A DNA stretch of 52,548 bases from Pseudomonadota bacterium. Its GTDB lineage: Bacteria > Pseudomonadota > Gammaproteobacteria > Xanthomonadales > Xanthomonadaceae. The position numbers were made by a program, and so were the translations under genes. The stretch is from positions 1 through 52,548 of the forward strand of contig JAFEEL010000017.1 in NCBI GenBank assembly GCA_018241125.1. Reading direction: 5' to 3'. Below, piece by piece: positions 26,354-34,607 of this stretch (position 1 is its first letter; each line of letters begins with the position of its first letter). The notes beneath the pieces are model-generated. The model did not search any database. It worked only from the letters and a program-made list of their open reading frames with translations, and had not been told where the DNA came from.

Positions 26354-26462
26354 GGCGGCCATTGTGGGAGGGCCTTGACCCGCCTGCGGCTGTTGCAAGA
26401 CAGTCCTGACGATGCCGTCAGAACCCATCGCCGCCGCTGCGGCGCTCCTGGTGCTGCCGCAG

Positions 26463-28145
26463 TCAGGACATCGCCATCGGGTTGCGTGCGCCTTGCGGCA
26501 TGCCCGCGGCGTGCGGCGCAGCCGCGGTCTGCTGCGGTGCGGTGATCTTGCCGGCGATCAAATCGGCGGCGCGCTCGGCGATCATGATGGTCGGCGCATT
26601 GGTGTTGCCGCCGATCAGGCGCGGCATCACCGAGGCATCCACCACCCGCAGGCCGTCCACGCCGCGCACGCGCAGTTGCGGATCGAGCACGGCGTGGGCA
26701 TCGTCGGCGCGGCCCATGCGGCAGCTGCCGACCGGGTGATAGACCGTCTCGGCCTTGGCGCGGATGAAGGCAAGCAACTCCTCGTCGGAAGCATCATCGC
26801 GTGTCGGGAAGATCGGCGCGCCACGATACGGATCGAACGCCTTGGCGGCGAAGATCGCGCGCGAGAGCTTGGCGCATTCGAGCATCATCCGCAGGTCGAA
26901 GCCGTCGGCATCGGACAAGTAATTCGCCTCGATGCGCGCCTTGTCGGTCGGGTTGGCCGAAGCCAGTTCGATGCGGCCACGGCTGCGCGGGCGCAGGAAG
27001 CAGGCGTGCAAGGTGTAGCCGTCGCCGGGCAGGCGATGGCGACCGTGGTCGTCGAGCATGGCCGGCACGAAATGGAACTGCACGTCGGCGCGTGCGTCGG
27101 GCGCCAGCGGCGAGCGCGCGAAGCCGCCGGCCTCGGCGATGTTGCTGGTGCCCGGGCCGCTGTGGCCGCGCAGGAAATAGTCGAACGCCACTTTCGCGTC
27201 GCTCAGGCGGTCGTAGGTCACGCGCTGGCTGGCGTGTTGCAGGGTGCACACGTCCAGATGATCTTGCAGGTTGGCGCCCACGCCCGGCACGTTGGCGCGC
27301 ACTCCGATGCCGTGCCGGCGCAGATGGTCGGCGTCGCCGACCCCTGAGAGCATCAGCAGTTGCGGCGAGTTGATCGCCCCGCCGCACAGCAGCACTTCGC
27401 GCCGCGCGGTGGCATGGATCGTGCGCCCGTGCCGCAGATAGGTCACGCCGCTGGCGCGTTGCCCGGAAAAATCCACGCGCTGCGCCAGCGCGTGCGTGTG
27501 CACGGTGAAGTTGGCGCGACCGCGGATCGGATCGAGGTAGGCCACCGCCGTCGAGCAGCGCGCGCCGCCGACCTGCGTGACCTGATACAGGCCCACGCCT
27601 TCCTGGGTGGCGCCGTTGAAGTCCGCGTTGCGCGTGTGTCCGGCCTGGGTGGCGGCTTCGACGAACACGCCGGAAAGTTCATTGACGTAGCGCAGGTCGG
27701 ACACCTTCAGCGGCCCGTCGCCGCCATGCAGCGCGTTGGCGCCGCGGCCGTTGCCTTCGGCGCGTTTGAAATACGCCAGCACGTTGTCCCAGTGCCAGCC
27801 GTCCGCGCCCAGCGCCGCCCATTCGTCGTAATCGGCCGGGTTGCCGCGGATGTAGCACATCGCGTTGATCGAACTGGACCCGCCGAGCACCTTGCCGCGC
27901 GGCCACCACATGCGCCGCCCATCCAGCCCGGCTTGCGGCTGCGTGTCGTAGTCCCAGTTCACGCCCTGCTTGCCGACCAGCTTGGCCAGCCCGGCGGGCA
28001 TGTGGATGAATGGATGCCAGTCGCTGCCGCCGGCTTCCAGCAACAGCACTTTCACGTTCGGGTCGGCACTCAGGCGATTGGCGAGCACGCAGCCGGCCGA
28101 GCCGGCGCCGACGATGATGTAGTCGAACTCGGGGGTGGCGGTCAC
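26463..28145 (-). CDS. GMC-family FAD-dependent oxidoreductase
   Basis: 560-aa flavoprotein of the choline/alcohol dehydrogenase family. The FAD Rossmann motif is VGAGSAGCVLANRL (13-26). The GMC signatures are GKVLGGSSSINAMCYIRG and LLCGGAINSPQLLMLSGVG. The C-terminal catalytic His/Asn pair is in VYHPVGSCRMG and GGNTNAPTIMIAERAADLI. It oxidises a primary alcohol or polyol; nothing nearby points to choline. It ends in a Thr/Gln/Ala-rich tail. It is alone or in front of nothing obvious on the minus strand, with trmL upstream. Confidence 0.92.
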   Translation of the reverse strand: MTATPEFDYIIVGAGSAGCVLANRLSADPNVKVLLLEAGGSDWHPFIHMPAGLAKLVGKQGVNWDYDTQPQAGLDGRRMWWPRGKVLGGSSSINAMCYIRGNPADYDEWAALGADGWHWDNVLAYFKRAEGNGRGANALHGGDGPLKVSDLRYVNELSGVFVEAATQAGHTRNADFNGATQEGVGLYQVTQVGGARCSTAVAYLDPIRGRANFTVHTHALAQRVDFSGQRASGVTYLRHGRTIHATARREVLLCGGAINSPQLLMLSGVGDADHLRRHGIGVRANVPGVGANLQDHLDVCTLQHASQRVTYDRLSDAKVAFDYFLRGHSGPGTSNIAEAGGFARSPLAPDARADVQFHFVPAMLDDHGRHRLPGDGYTLHACFLRPRSRGRIELASANPTDKARIEANYLSDADGFDLRMMLECAKLSRAIFAAKAFDPYRGAPIFPTRDDASDEELLAFIRAKAETVYHPVGSCRMGRADDAHAVLDPQLRVRGVDGLRVVDASVMPRLIGGNTNAPTIMIAERAADLIAGKITAPQQTAAAPHAAGMPQGARNPMAMS

Positions 28146-28237
28146 GGGATTTTCCGCTGGGGCGTCATCGGCAGGCTAGGGGCAGGGCATGGAGCAAATA
28201 CTCCAGAAGCTGCTGCGACGCCGTGAGCCCGTAACGG

Positions 28238-28690
28238 TCACGCAAAGCCCTGTTGCCGCCACGCCTCGAACACCATCACCGCCACCGCGTTGGAGATGTT
28301 GAGGCTGCGATTGCCCGGTCGCATCGGCAGGCGCAGGTGTTGCGCTTCGGGGATCGAGGCCAGCACGGCGTCCGGCAGCCCGCGCGTTTCCGGGCCGAAC
28401 ACGAAGGCGTCGGCATCGGTGAACGCTGGCGTGTCGTAGCGTACGCGGCCGCGCGTGGACAGCGCGAACACCCGCGCATCGCCCAGCGTCGCCATGCACG
28501 CGGTCAGGTCCACGTGCACCTGCACGCGCGCGTACTCGTGATAATCGAGCCCGGCGCGACGCAGGCGCGCATCGTCCAGCGCGAAACCCAGCGGTTCGAT
28601 CAGGTGCAGTCGCGCGCCGGTATTGGCGCACAGCCGGATCACGTTGCCGGTATTGGGCGGGATTTCCGGTTGGAACAGGATGACGTGCAT
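28238..28690 (-). CDS. trmL: tRNA (cytidine/uridine-34 2'-O)-methyltransferase TrmL
   Basis: 150-aa SPOUT methyltransferase. Conserved parts: MHVILFQPEIPPNTGNVIRL (motif 1 with catalytic Arg/Asn), FGPETRGLP (motif 2) and LRLPMRPGNRSLNISNAVAV (motif 3, the trefoil knot that binds S-adenosylmethionine). It methylates the wobble base of tRNA-Leu isoacceptors. The SDR gene lies four bases upstream on the same strand. Confidence 0.95.
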   Translation of the reverse strand: MHVILFQPEIPPNTGNVIRLCANTGARLHLIEPLGFALDDARLRRAGLDYHEYARVQVHVDLTACMATLGDARVFALSTRGRVRYDTPAFTDADAFVFGPETRGLPDAVLASIPEAQHLRLPMRPGNRSLNISNAVAVMVFEAWRQQGFA

Positions 28691-28694
28691 GGTG

Positions 28695-29393
28695 CTACCA
28701 CGGCATCGGGGTGCCGTCGTGGTCGAGGAAGCGACCGCTGTCGGCCAGAGTCAGACCAGCGATCGTGCGCAGCAGGTGGGCCACCGACTCGGCCACCGGC
28801 AGCGGCGCATGCGGCCCGCCCATCGCGGTTTGCACCCAGCCCGGATGCAGGGCGGCCACGCTCACGCCAGCAGCGGCCATGCCGCGCGCCAGCAGCACGC
28901 TGGCCATGTTCAGCGCCGCCTTGCTGATCGCGTAGCTGGGGCTGTGGAAGCCGCTCGTGCGTGCGATCGAGCCGACTTGCGAGGAAATGTTGGCCACCAG
29001 CGGGCGCTCGCCCTTGCCCAGCAGGGGCGCCAGCGCCTGCGTGAGCAGGAAGGTGCCGACCGCGTTGGTGCGCAATGTGGCCTGCAAGTCCTGCCCGCGC
29101 ACGGTGCCCATGCGCTCACCGCGCACGTTCATGCCGGCGTTGTTGATCAGCAAATCCAATCCGGAAAAATGTGCATCCGCTGCTGCCGCGAGCGCGGCGA
29201 TGGATGCCTCGTCGGCCATCTCCACGGCGGTGATGGTCAATCGTTGCGGATGGGCGTGCGCCAGTTCGTGCAGCGCCTGCGCCTGTTCGGGCGCACGACA
29301 CGCGGCCAGCACGTCGTCGCCGCGCGCCAGCAGTTGTCGGGTGAACTCCAAACCGATGCCGCGATTGCTGCCGGTGACCAGGACTCGCGCCAT
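28695..29393 (-). CDS. Short-chain dehydrogenase/reductase
   Basis: 232-aa classical SDR. The cofactor motif is VTGSNRGIGLEF (TGxxxGIG), the NNAG motif follows at about 84-87, and the active site is Ser137-Tyr154-x3-Lys158 (YAISK). It belongs to the C-factor/sniffer-like group and ends RFLDHDGTPMPW. The start is MARVLVTGSN at 29393; the reading frame stays open for another 3.4 kb upstream but only as the antisense of the M16 peptidase gene. trmL follows directly. Confidence 0.9.
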   Translation of the reverse strand: MARVLVTGSNRGIGLEFTRQLLARGDDVLAACRAPEQAQALHELAHAHPQRLTITAVEMADEASIAALAAAADAHFSGLDLLINNAGMNVRGERMGTVRGQDLQATLRTNAVGTFLLTQALAPLLGKGERPLVANISSQVGSIARTSGFHSPSYAISKAALNMASVLLARGMAAAGVSVAALHPGWVQTAMGGPHAPLPVAESVAHLLRTIAGLTLADSGRFLDHDGTPMPW

Positions 29394-29501
29394 GTTTCCT
29401 CCACGCTGATCCGCGCAGTGTAAGGCCGGCCCGTCGTCGGCTAAAATGCCTGATCGCGCCGGGTTCTGGGCGCGCATTCCGATCATCGCCGAGGATCTTC
29501 C

Positions 29502-32366
29502 ATGTCCAGCATCTCCCGCCGGCCGCGCCACGGCCTGCTCGCCCTGTGCCTGTCCGCAGCGCTTGCCGCGCCCGCCTTCGCCGCTGCCGGGGCCGACATC
29601 GCCTACACCCAGTTCACCTTGCCCAACGGCTTGCGGGTGATCGTGCATGAAGATCACAAGGCGCCGATCGTGGCGGTGAACCTGTGGTACCACGTCGGCT
29701 CCAAGGACGAGCTGCCGGGCAAGACCGGGTTCGCGCACCTGTATGAGCATCTGATGTTCCAGGGCTCGGAGAACCACCACGGCGAGTTCTTCGATCCGTT
29801 CGAGAAATCCGGCGCCACCAACCAGAACGGCACCACCAACTCCGATCGCACCAATTTCTTCGAGAACGTGCCCACCACCGCGCTGGACATGGCGCTGTGG
29901 ATGGAATCGGATCGCATGGGCCACCTGCTCGGCGGTATCGATCAAGCGGCGCTGGACGAGCAGCGCGGGGTGGTGGAAAACGAAAAACGCCAGGGCGAGA
30001 ACCAGCCCTATGGCATGGTCGATGAGGTGATGAGTGCGGCGATGTACCCGGTGGCGCATCCCTACCACCACACCACCATCGGGTCGAAGGTCGATCTGGA
30101 TGCCGCCTCGTTGACCGATGTCAAGGCGTGGTTCCGCAACTGGTATGGCCCCAACAACTGCGTGCTGGTGCTGGCCGGCGACATCGACGCGGCCACTGCC
30201 AAGGCCAAGGTGATGCGTTATTTCGGCGACATCCCCGCATCGCCGACCCTGCCGGTGCAGGCCGCCTGGCCGGCCCCGCTGGACAAGCCCGACCGTGCCG
30301 TCTTGCAAGACCGCGTCGCGCAACCGCGCATCTACCGCGCCTGGAACGTGCCGGCGTTCGGTAGCGTCGATTCGCAGCGCCTGCAGTTGCTGGCGCAGGT
30401 ATTCGGCGGCAGCCAGTCCTCGCGCCTGGATACGCGGCTGGTGCACCACGACAAGCTGGCCGACCATGTCAGCGCTGCGGTGAACGAGTCCGAGCTGGGC
30501 AGCCAGTTCGTGGTCACCGCCGACGTCAAGCAGGGCGTGGATCCGGCCAAGGTCGAGGCGATCATCGACGAGGAGCTGCAGCGGTTGTTGCGCGACGGCC
30601 CGAGCGCGGCCGAGACGGCGCGCGCGCAGACCGTGTACGAGGCGGCCTTCATCCGTGGCATCGAGCGCATCGGCGGTTTCGGCGGCAAGGCCGACGTGCT
30701 GGCCGAATGCGCGGTATTCACCGGCGATCCGGGCTGCTTCCGCAAGAACCAGCAGGAGCTGGCTTCGGCGACCCCGGCGCAAGTGGCCGCCGCCGGACGG
30801 CAATGGTTGGGCAAGAACGATTATGTGCTGGTGGTGCAGCCGTTGCCGCCGGGTCAGGCGCGCCCCGAGCGCGGCAACGATTCCACGGCGGCCCTGCCGT
30901 TCGCCACCAGCAAGCGCCCGGCGCCGACGGTCGATCCGAAGTTCACGACCACAAAGTCCGACGTCGACCGCAGCAAGGGCGTGCCGATGCCGACCAGCTT
31001 CCCGGCGCTGGCGTTCCCGGCCCTGCAGCACGCGCGCTTGGACAACGGCTTGCAGGTGGTGCTGGCCGAGCGCCACGAGATTCCGGTGGTGCAGATGTCG
31101 ATGCAGTTCCGCGGTGGTTTCGCTGCCGACGCCGGCGGCAAGTTGGGCACGTCGAGTTTCACCATGGGCATGCTCACCCAGGGCGCGGGCAAATACGACG
31201 CGCTGGCGCTGGGTGATGCGCAAGAGGACGCGGGTGCACGCATCGGTGCCGGTGCCAGTCTGGACACCGCGGCGGTCGGGCTCAACGCGCTCAAGGGCAA
31301 GCTCGATCCGTCGTTGGCGCTGTACGCTGACGTGATCTTGCATCCGACCTTCGATGCGCAGGAAATCGAACGCGTGCGCAAGACCTGGCTGGCCGGCATC
31401 GCGCAGGAAAAGACCCAGCCGGTTTCGCTGGCGTTGCGGGTGCTGCCGCCGCTGATGTATCAGGCCGGGCACCCGTACGCCATCCCGTTCAGCGGGCGCG
31501 GCACCGAGGATTCGATCCGCTCGCTGACCCGCGCTGATCTGGTGGCGTTCGACCAGAAGTGGCTGCGCCCGGACAATGCCACCCTGGTGGTGGTGGGCGA
31601 TACCACGCTGGCCGAGTTGTTGCCGAAGCTGCAAAAGACCTTCGGCGCTTGGCAGGCTCCGGCGGCCCCGCTGCCGAGCGTGCAGGTTGGCGCCAGCAAG
31701 CTGCCGAGTCAGCCCCGGGTATTCCTGATCGATCAACCCGGCGCGTTGCAGGCCACCTTGATGGTCGGCCAACCCACGCGTTCGGCCCGGGGCGACGACA
31801 TCTGGCAGTTCGATCTGGCCAACGACGTGATCGGCGGGCAGTTCTCGGCACGGCTGAACATGAACCTGCGCGAGGACAAGCACTGGGCCTATGGCGCCTA
31901 CAGCTTCGCCGCCAGCGCCCTGGGCCCCGAGCCGTGGCTGGCTTACTCGCCGGTACAGATCGACCAGACCGGCCCGGCGCTGGCGCAGATGCATCAGGAG
32001 ATCGACGCCTTCGTCACCGGCAAGAAGCCGGCCACCGCAGCCGAGTTGGCGCAGGCCAAGGCCAACGAGACGCGCAGCCTGCCGGGCTCCTTCGAGACCG
32101 GCGCGGCCGTCCTTGGGCAGATCGCCGCCATCGTCAACTACGGCCGTGGCGACGACTACCCCCAGCGCATCCCCCACCTGATCGATGCGGTGACCTTGGA
32201 GCAGGTCGGCAAGGCGGCCGCCATGATCCAGCCACAAGCCCTGACCTGGGTGGTGGTCGGCGATCTGAAGAAGATCGAGGCCCCGGTGCGCGCCCTGAAC
32301 ATCGGGCAAGTATCGATCATCGATGCCGACGGCAAGCCGGTAGCGGTCACGCCGGCCGGGAAGTAA
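29502..32366 (+). CDS. Exported M16 (insulinase-type) zinc metallopeptidase
   Basis: 954-aa periplasmic peptidase with a signal peptide (about 1-28). Two M16 halves. The first has the inverted zinc site HLYEH (79-83) and the downstream glutamate in DEQRGVVENEKRQ. The second half (from about residue 500, LDNGLQVVLAERHEIPVVQM) lacks the HxxEH motif, as is normal for the inactive partner half. It degrades peptides in the clamshell chamber. A TAAAAT at 29442-29447 could be its -10. It diverges from the SDR gene. Confidence 0.93.
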   Translation: MSSISRRPRHGLLALCLSAALAAPAFAAAGADIAYTQFTLPNGLRVIVHEDHKAPIVAVNLWYHVGSKDELPGKTGFAHLYEHLMFQGSENHHGEFFDPFEKSGATNQNGTTNSDRTNFFENVPTTALDMALWMESDRMGHLLGGIDQAALDEQRGVVENEKRQGENQPYGMVDEVMSAAMYPVAHPYHHTTIGSKVDLDAASLTDVKAWFRNWYGPNNCVLVLAGDIDAATAKAKVMRYFGDIPASPTLPVQAAWPAPLDKPDRAVLQDRVAQPRIYRAWNVPAFGSVDSQRLQLLAQVFGGSQSSRLDTRLVHHDKLADHVSAAVNESELGSQFVVTADVKQGVDPAKVEAIIDEELQRLLRDGPSAAETARAQTVYEAAFIRGIERIGGFGGKADVLAECAVFTGDPGCFRKNQQELASATPAQVAAAGRQWLGKNDYVLVVQPLPPGQARPERGNDSTAALPFATSKRPAPTVDPKFTTTKSDVDRSKGVPMPTSFPALAFPALQHARLDNGLQVVLAERHEIPVVQMSMQFRGGFAADAGGKLGTSSFTMGMLTQGAGKYDALALGDAQEDAGARIGAGASLDTAAVGLNALKGKLDPSLALYADVILHPTFDAQEIERVRKTWLAGIAQEKTQPVSLALRVLPPLMYQAGHPYAIPFSGRGTEDSIRSLTRADLVAFDQKWLRPDNATLVVVGDTTLAELLPKLQKTFGAWQAPAAPLPSVQVGASKLPSQPRVFLIDQPGALQATLMVGQPTRSARGDDIWQFDLANDVIGGQFSARLNMNLREDKHWAYGAYSFAASALGPEPWLAYSPVQIDQTGPALAQMHQEIDAFVTGKKPATAAELAQAKANETRSLPGSFETGAAVLGQIAAIVNYGRGDDYPQRIPHLIDAVTLEQVGKAAAMIQPQALTWVVVGDLKKIEAPVRALNIGQVSIIDADGKPVAVTPAGK

Positions 32367-32514
32367 GAGCCGATGCCGGCGCTCCGGCGGATGATCGCCG
32401 GAGCGGGCGGTGCCCGCGTCGCGAGATTGGGGTGCCGCGTCCATTTCCGACCAGAAATTGCGCTGCCGCCGCAAACCGAGTAGCGTTAGGCGGTTGCGTA
32501 CACGGGTTTTGTCC

Positions 32515-33531
32515 ATGCTCTTCGAACACGTTTCCATCGCCGGTCTGGCCCACATCGACGCGCCCGAGCGCCTGAGTTCGGAGGCGATCAACCAGCGCCT
32601 GCGCCCGACTCTGGATCGGCTTGGCATCCGCACCGACGTGCTGGGCGACATCGCCGGCATCCATGCCCGGCGCATGTGGAACCCCGGCACCGAGGCATCG
32701 GACGCGGCGACGATGGCCGCGGAGAAGGCACTGGCCGATTCGGGGGTGCCGCGCGAGAAAATCGGCCTGCTGGTCAACACTTCGGTGAGTCGCGATTATC
32801 TGGAGCCGTCCACCGCCAGCATCATCGCCGGCAACCTCGGCGTGGGCGAGAACTGCCAGAACTTCGATGTCGCCAACGCGTGCCTGGCCTTCCTCAACGG
32901 CATGGACATCGCCAGCCGGATGATCGAGCGCGGCGAGATCGAGTATGCGCTGGTGGTCGATGGCGAAACCGCGAATCTGGTGTACGAAAAAACCCTCGAA
33001 CGCCTGAGCGCGCCCGACATCAGCGAAGAGCAGTTCCGCAATGAACTGGCTTCGCTCACGCTCGGTTGTGGCGCCGCCGCGATGGTGCTTTCGCGCAGCG
33101 AGCTGACCCCGGACGCGCCGCGCTACAAGGGCGGGGTGACGCGCGCGGCCACCGAGTGGAACAAGCTGTGTCGCGGCAACCTCGATCGCATGGTCACCGA
33201 CACCAAGACCCTGCTGATCGAAGGGCTGAAGCTGGCGCAAAAGACCTTCACCGCCGCCAAGCAGGCGCTGGGCTGGGTGGTGGGAGAACTCGACGAGTTC
33301 GTCATCCATCAAGTCAGTCAGGTGCACACGCAGGCGTTCATCAAGGCGCTGGGCATCGACCCGCGCAAGGTGCTGACCATCTTCAACGAGCACGGCAACA
33401 TCGGCCCGGCCTCGGTGCCGATCGTGCTGTCCAAGCTCAAGGAGATGGGCCGCTTGAAAAAGGGCGATCGCGTGGCCCTGCTGGGCATCGGCTCGGGGCT
33501 GAACTGCTCGATGGCCGAAGTGGTTTGGTAG
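32515..33531 (+). CDS. oleA: OleA, acyl-CoA condensing thiolase for olefin synthesis
   Basis: 338-aa thiolase-fold enzyme that joins two fatty acyl-CoAs head to head into a beta-keto acid, the first step of long-chain cis-olefin synthesis. The catalytic triad is Cys123 (VANACLAFLNG), His265 (FVIHQVSQVH) and Asn295 (NEHGNIGPAS). Glu97 (DYLEPSTA) is the residue that reaches into the partner's active site in Xanthomonas OleA. The spacing of all four agrees with that enzyme. The length of 338 matches the start at MLFEHVSIAG, which I use over the longer open frame. oleB begins seven bases after its stop. Confidence 0.96.
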   Translation: MLFEHVSIAGLAHIDAPERLSSEAINQRLRPTLDRLGIRTDVLGDIAGIHARRMWNPGTEASDAATMAAEKALADSGVPREKIGLLVNTSVSRDYLEPSTASIIAGNLGVGENCQNFDVANACLAFLNGMDIASRMIERGEIEYALVVDGETANLVYEKTLERLSAPDISEEQFRNELASLTLGCGAAAMVLSRSELTPDAPRYKGGVTRAATEWNKLCRGNLDRMVTDTKTLLIEGLKLAQKTFTAAKQALGWVVGELDEFVIHQVSQVHTQAFIKALGIDPRKVLTIFNEHGNIGPASVPIVLSKLKEMGRLKKGDRVALLGIGSGLNCSMAEVVW

Positions 33532-33538
33532 CAGGACG

Positions 33539-34531
33539 ATGTCGCGGCACAGCGACGAACAGGTGCGCCTACTCGCGAAGGTCGCCTTCCCCGATTTCCC
33601 ATTCACCCCGAAACGCTTCGCGGTACGCCCCGGCATCGCGATGGCCTTCCTCGACGAAGGCCCGCGCGACGGGCAGGTGGTCGTCATGCTGCACGGCAAT
33701 CCGTCGTGGAGTTATTACTGGCGGCATCTAGTGCTCGGGCTGCGGGATCCGGCTTCTGGCAAGGGTTATCGCTGCATCGTGCCCGACCACATCGGCATGG
33801 GGCTGTCGGACAAGCCCGGCGACGATGCGTACGAATACACCTTGCAATCACGGGTGGACGACCTGGGTGCGCTGCTGGATCATCTGGGCATCGATGGGCC
33901 GCTGACGCTGGCGGTGCACGATTGGGGTGGGATGATCGGTTTCGGTTGGGCGCTGGCGCATGCCCCGCAGGTCGAGCGGCTGGTGATCCTCAACACCGCC
34001 GCCTTCCCGCTGCCCGAGGCCAAGCCGATGCCGTGGCAGTTGCTGTTCGGGCGCGGCTCGAAGTTCGGTGCGCTGGCGATCCGCGGTATCAACGCCTTCG
34101 CCGCCGGCGCGGCGCGACAGGGCGTGGTGACGCCGATGCCCGCCGACGTGCGGCGGGCGTACCTTGCGCCTTACGACTCGTGGGCGCATCGCATCGCCAC
34201 CTTGCGCTTCGTGCAGGATATCCCGCTGGGGCCCGGCGACCGCGCGTGGTCGCTGGTCGCCGAAGCCGGCAAACGTCTGCACGAGTTCGCCGACCGCCCG
34301 ACGTTCATCGGTTGGGGTCTGCGCGATTTCGTGTTCGATCATCACTTCCTCGATGGCTTCACGCAGGCATTGCCGAACGCGCAGGTGCAGGCGTTCGCCG
34401 ATGCCGGGCACTATGTGCTGGAGGACAAGCACGCGCTGCTGGTGCCGGTGATCCGCACGTTCCTCGACGCGCATCCTCTTTCCTCCTCCCCCTGCTCGCT
34501 GCGCGAGCAAGGGGAGGTTGGGAGGGGGTAG
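33539..34531 (+). CDS. oleB: OleB, beta-lactone decarboxylase (alpha/beta hydrolase)
   Basis: 330-aa haloalkane-dehalogenase-like hydrolase. Nucleophile Asp128 in VHDWGGMIGF, acid Asp263 (GLRDFVF), base His291 (AGHYVLED) and oxyanion HGNPSWSYYW. In the ole pathway OleB splits the beta-lactone made by OleC into a cis-olefin and carbon dioxide. The last 16 residues (SSSPCSLREQGEVGRG) are not from the enzyme: they are the translation of a GC palindrome with a G-run tail (34485-34531), and the stop TAG is part of that repeat. The real fold ends near FLDAHPL. Confidence 0.93.
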   Translation: MSRHSDEQVRLLAKVAFPDFPFTPKRFAVRPGIAMAFLDEGPRDGQVVVMLHGNPSWSYYWRHLVLGLRDPASGKGYRCIVPDHIGMGLSDKPGDDAYEYTLQSRVDDLGALLDHLGIDGPLTLAVHDWGGMIGFGWALAHAPQVERLVILNTAAFPLPEAKPMPWQLLFGRGSKFGALAIRGINAFAAGAARQGVVTPMPADVRRAYLAPYDSWAHRIATLRFVQDIPLGPGDRAWSLVAEAGKRLHEFADRPTFIGWGLRDFVFDHHFLDGFTQALPNAQVQAFADAGHYVLEDKHALLVPVIRTFLDAHPLSSSPCSLREQGEVGRG

Positions 34532-34607
34532 GCTCACGCCTTCATGGAGTTGCGGCAGCCAAGCACCCCTCCCCAACCCTCCTCTTCGCTTCGCGAAAGG
34601 GAGGGGG
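34485..34607. repeat. Tail-to-tail palindrome pair spanning the oleB/oleC junction
   Basis: Unit one (34485-34531): CCTCCCC-hairpin-GGGGAGG with a GTTGGGAGGGGGTAG tail, inside the 3' end of oleB. Unit two (34564-34607): the inverse, CACCCCTCCCCAACCC tail and a TTCGCTTCGCGAA hairpin, inside the 5' end of oleC. Both are translated. The 32 bases between them carry the oleC ATG at 34544. Confidence 0.85.

Noticed and set aside
24466-26409. 647-codon frame overlapping the M48 protease gene in another phase
   Set aside because: Arg-rich shadow; the overlapping frame has the protease motifs and membrane helices.
26354-26462. Terminator or further repeat between the M48 and GMC genes
   Set aside because: There are GC-rich inverted fragments, but no perfect stem or U-tract, and it does not match the other repeat units well enough.
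28695-32780. A 1361-codon open frame on the minus strand
   Set aside because: Only its last 232 codons (the SDR) are a gene. The rest is the antisense of the M16 peptidase gene and looks like a high-GC shadow rich in Arg, Gln and His.
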